A DNA stretch of 6,154 bases from Streptosporangiaceae bacterium (GTDB lineage: Bacteria > Actinomycetota > Actinomycetes > Streptosporangiales > Streptosporangiaceae): contig JASHTQ010000046.1 in the NCBI GenBank assembly GCA_030040475.1, positions 1-6,154 on the forward strand, given 5' to 3'. The notes under the pieces were generated by a model. The model was given only the letters and a program-made list of their open reading frames with translations. It ran no database searches and was not told the DNA's origin. This document shows positions 5,671 to 6,154 of the stretch, piece after piece (position 1 is the stretch's first letter; the number at the start of each line of letters is the position of its first letter). Both the position numbers and the translations under genes were made by a program.

Positions 5671-6154
5671 CCGCCGGCACCGGAACCTGGCCGGTGCGTT
5701 CCTGGTGTGCCCGAACGAAGGCGTACAGGACGATCCCGCCGAGCACGACGATCATCGCCTGGTACACCGCCGAGTAGCCGGCGGCGAACGCGACCCACAG
5801 CGAGAACAGCGTCGCCGCCGCGCCGACCGACAGGTCCCTGGCCAGCAGCCAGCCCTGCACCGGCCGGCGGCGCGAGACCAGGTAGGCGAGCTGGGCGCAG
5901 GCCGAGAACAGGTACGGGATGGCCACGGTGACCACGGTCGACCAGGTCGGTGAACACGGTCAGCCCGGAGCTCGTGGTGTACCGCCGCAGCATCAGCACC
6001 GCCGCGACGACGACGCCGAACCAGGCGGTGTCCCTGCGGTCGGTCCAGCCGAACGGCCGCGGGAACAGGCCGTCGTTGGACGGCGCCCGCGACACCTCGG
6101 CGATGACCAGGGTCCAGCCGATCAGCGCCCCGAAGCCCAGGTACACGATGGCGG
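5564..6154 (-). pseudogene. APC-superfamily amino-acid permease, C-terminal part, frameshifted
   Basis: The frame enters from beyond the right edge and encodes a hydrophobic segment (LGFGALIGWTLVIAEVSRA), then SNDGLFPRPFGWTDRRDTAWFG and a further helix. This resembles APC-superfamily arginine/ornithine or basic amino-acid antiporters. After VFTDLV, near 5936-5945, the sequence leaves this frame. It resumes in another with TVVTVAIPYLFSACAQLAYL, a loop, then two more helices ending [16 protein letters not shown]. The shifted continuation matches the expected C-terminal helices, so one gene is broken by a small indel. The second frame then runs into arcA sequence and stops at 5564, a tail of about 26 codons unlike any permease end. 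Its position just before arcA suggests it supplied arginine to the ADI pathway, like ArcD. The beginning is outside the window. A sequencing or assembly error is possible. Confidence 0.75.
5640..5654 (-). promoter_or_regulatory. Orphan ribosome binding site and ATG, probable native arcA start
   Basis: On the minus strand GGAGGG, six bases and ATG form an ideal actinobacterial translation start. The ATG opens a frame of 58 codons with no resemblance to a real protein ([12 protein letters not shown]...), ending at 5466. The arcA sequence begins immediately, but one frame over. Position and quality suggest this is the original arcA start, now separated from its frame by deletion. Confidence 0.6.

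Noticed and set aside
5930..5950. Programmed ribosomal frameshift in the permease
   Set aside because: No slippery heptamer, downstream structure or internal ribosome binding motif is evident at the switch point. A small indel is the simpler explanation.

Overview
The window is about 6.1 kb of very GC-rich DNA with strong G/C bias at third codon positions, frequent GTG starts and purine-rich ribosome binding sites. A gene for the S-adenosyl methyltransferase family PF04672 (formerly DUF574) is present; this family is greatly expanded in streptomycetes, Streptosporangiales and Frankia-like actinomycetes. I therefore read the source as a high-GC filamentous-type actinobacterium, but the genus cannot be named from this sequence. 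All supported genes lie on the minus strand. The long plus-strand open frames are antisense shadows produced by the GC bias.

Layout in transcription order (right to left). The window opens inside an APC-superfamily amino-acid permease (6154 to about 5564), whose reading frame breaks near 5936-5945. Next come arginine deiminase (arcA, 5670-4606), ornithine carbamoyltransferase (arcB, 4592-3591) and carbamate kinase (arcC, 3594-2689). Together these form a compact arginine deiminase (ADI) operon: arginine uptake or exchange, arginine to citrulline and ammonia, citrulline to ornithine and carbamoyl phosphate, then carbamoyl phosphate plus ADP to ATP. A 7-bp tandem repeat array follows the arcC stop codon. 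After it comes a SpoU/TrmH-type RNA 2'-O-methyltransferase with an unrecognised N-terminal extension of about 150 residues (2572-1319). A 270-bp spacer carries a putative promoter and leader for the PF04672 methyltransferase (1048-218). The left end (1-217) has no gene, but holds a large imperfect hairpin and two short GC-rich tandem repeats.

The most notable observation is damage at the head of the arc operon. ArcA lacks the first 55-65 residues of the family. At exactly the place where its start should be, there is a textbook ribosome binding site and ATG (5654-5640) that are out of frame with the rest of arcA. The simplest reading is a non-triplet deletion running from just after the native start codon to about codon 60. 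The permease immediately upstream has a separate small frameshift. ArcB and ArcC look intact. Either the ADI pathway is decaying from its 5' end in this strain, or the assembly has local errors; read mapping would decide. I see no convincing evidence of a wholly new system. The unexplained N-terminal domain on the RNA methyltransferase is the best candidate for undescribed protein biology.
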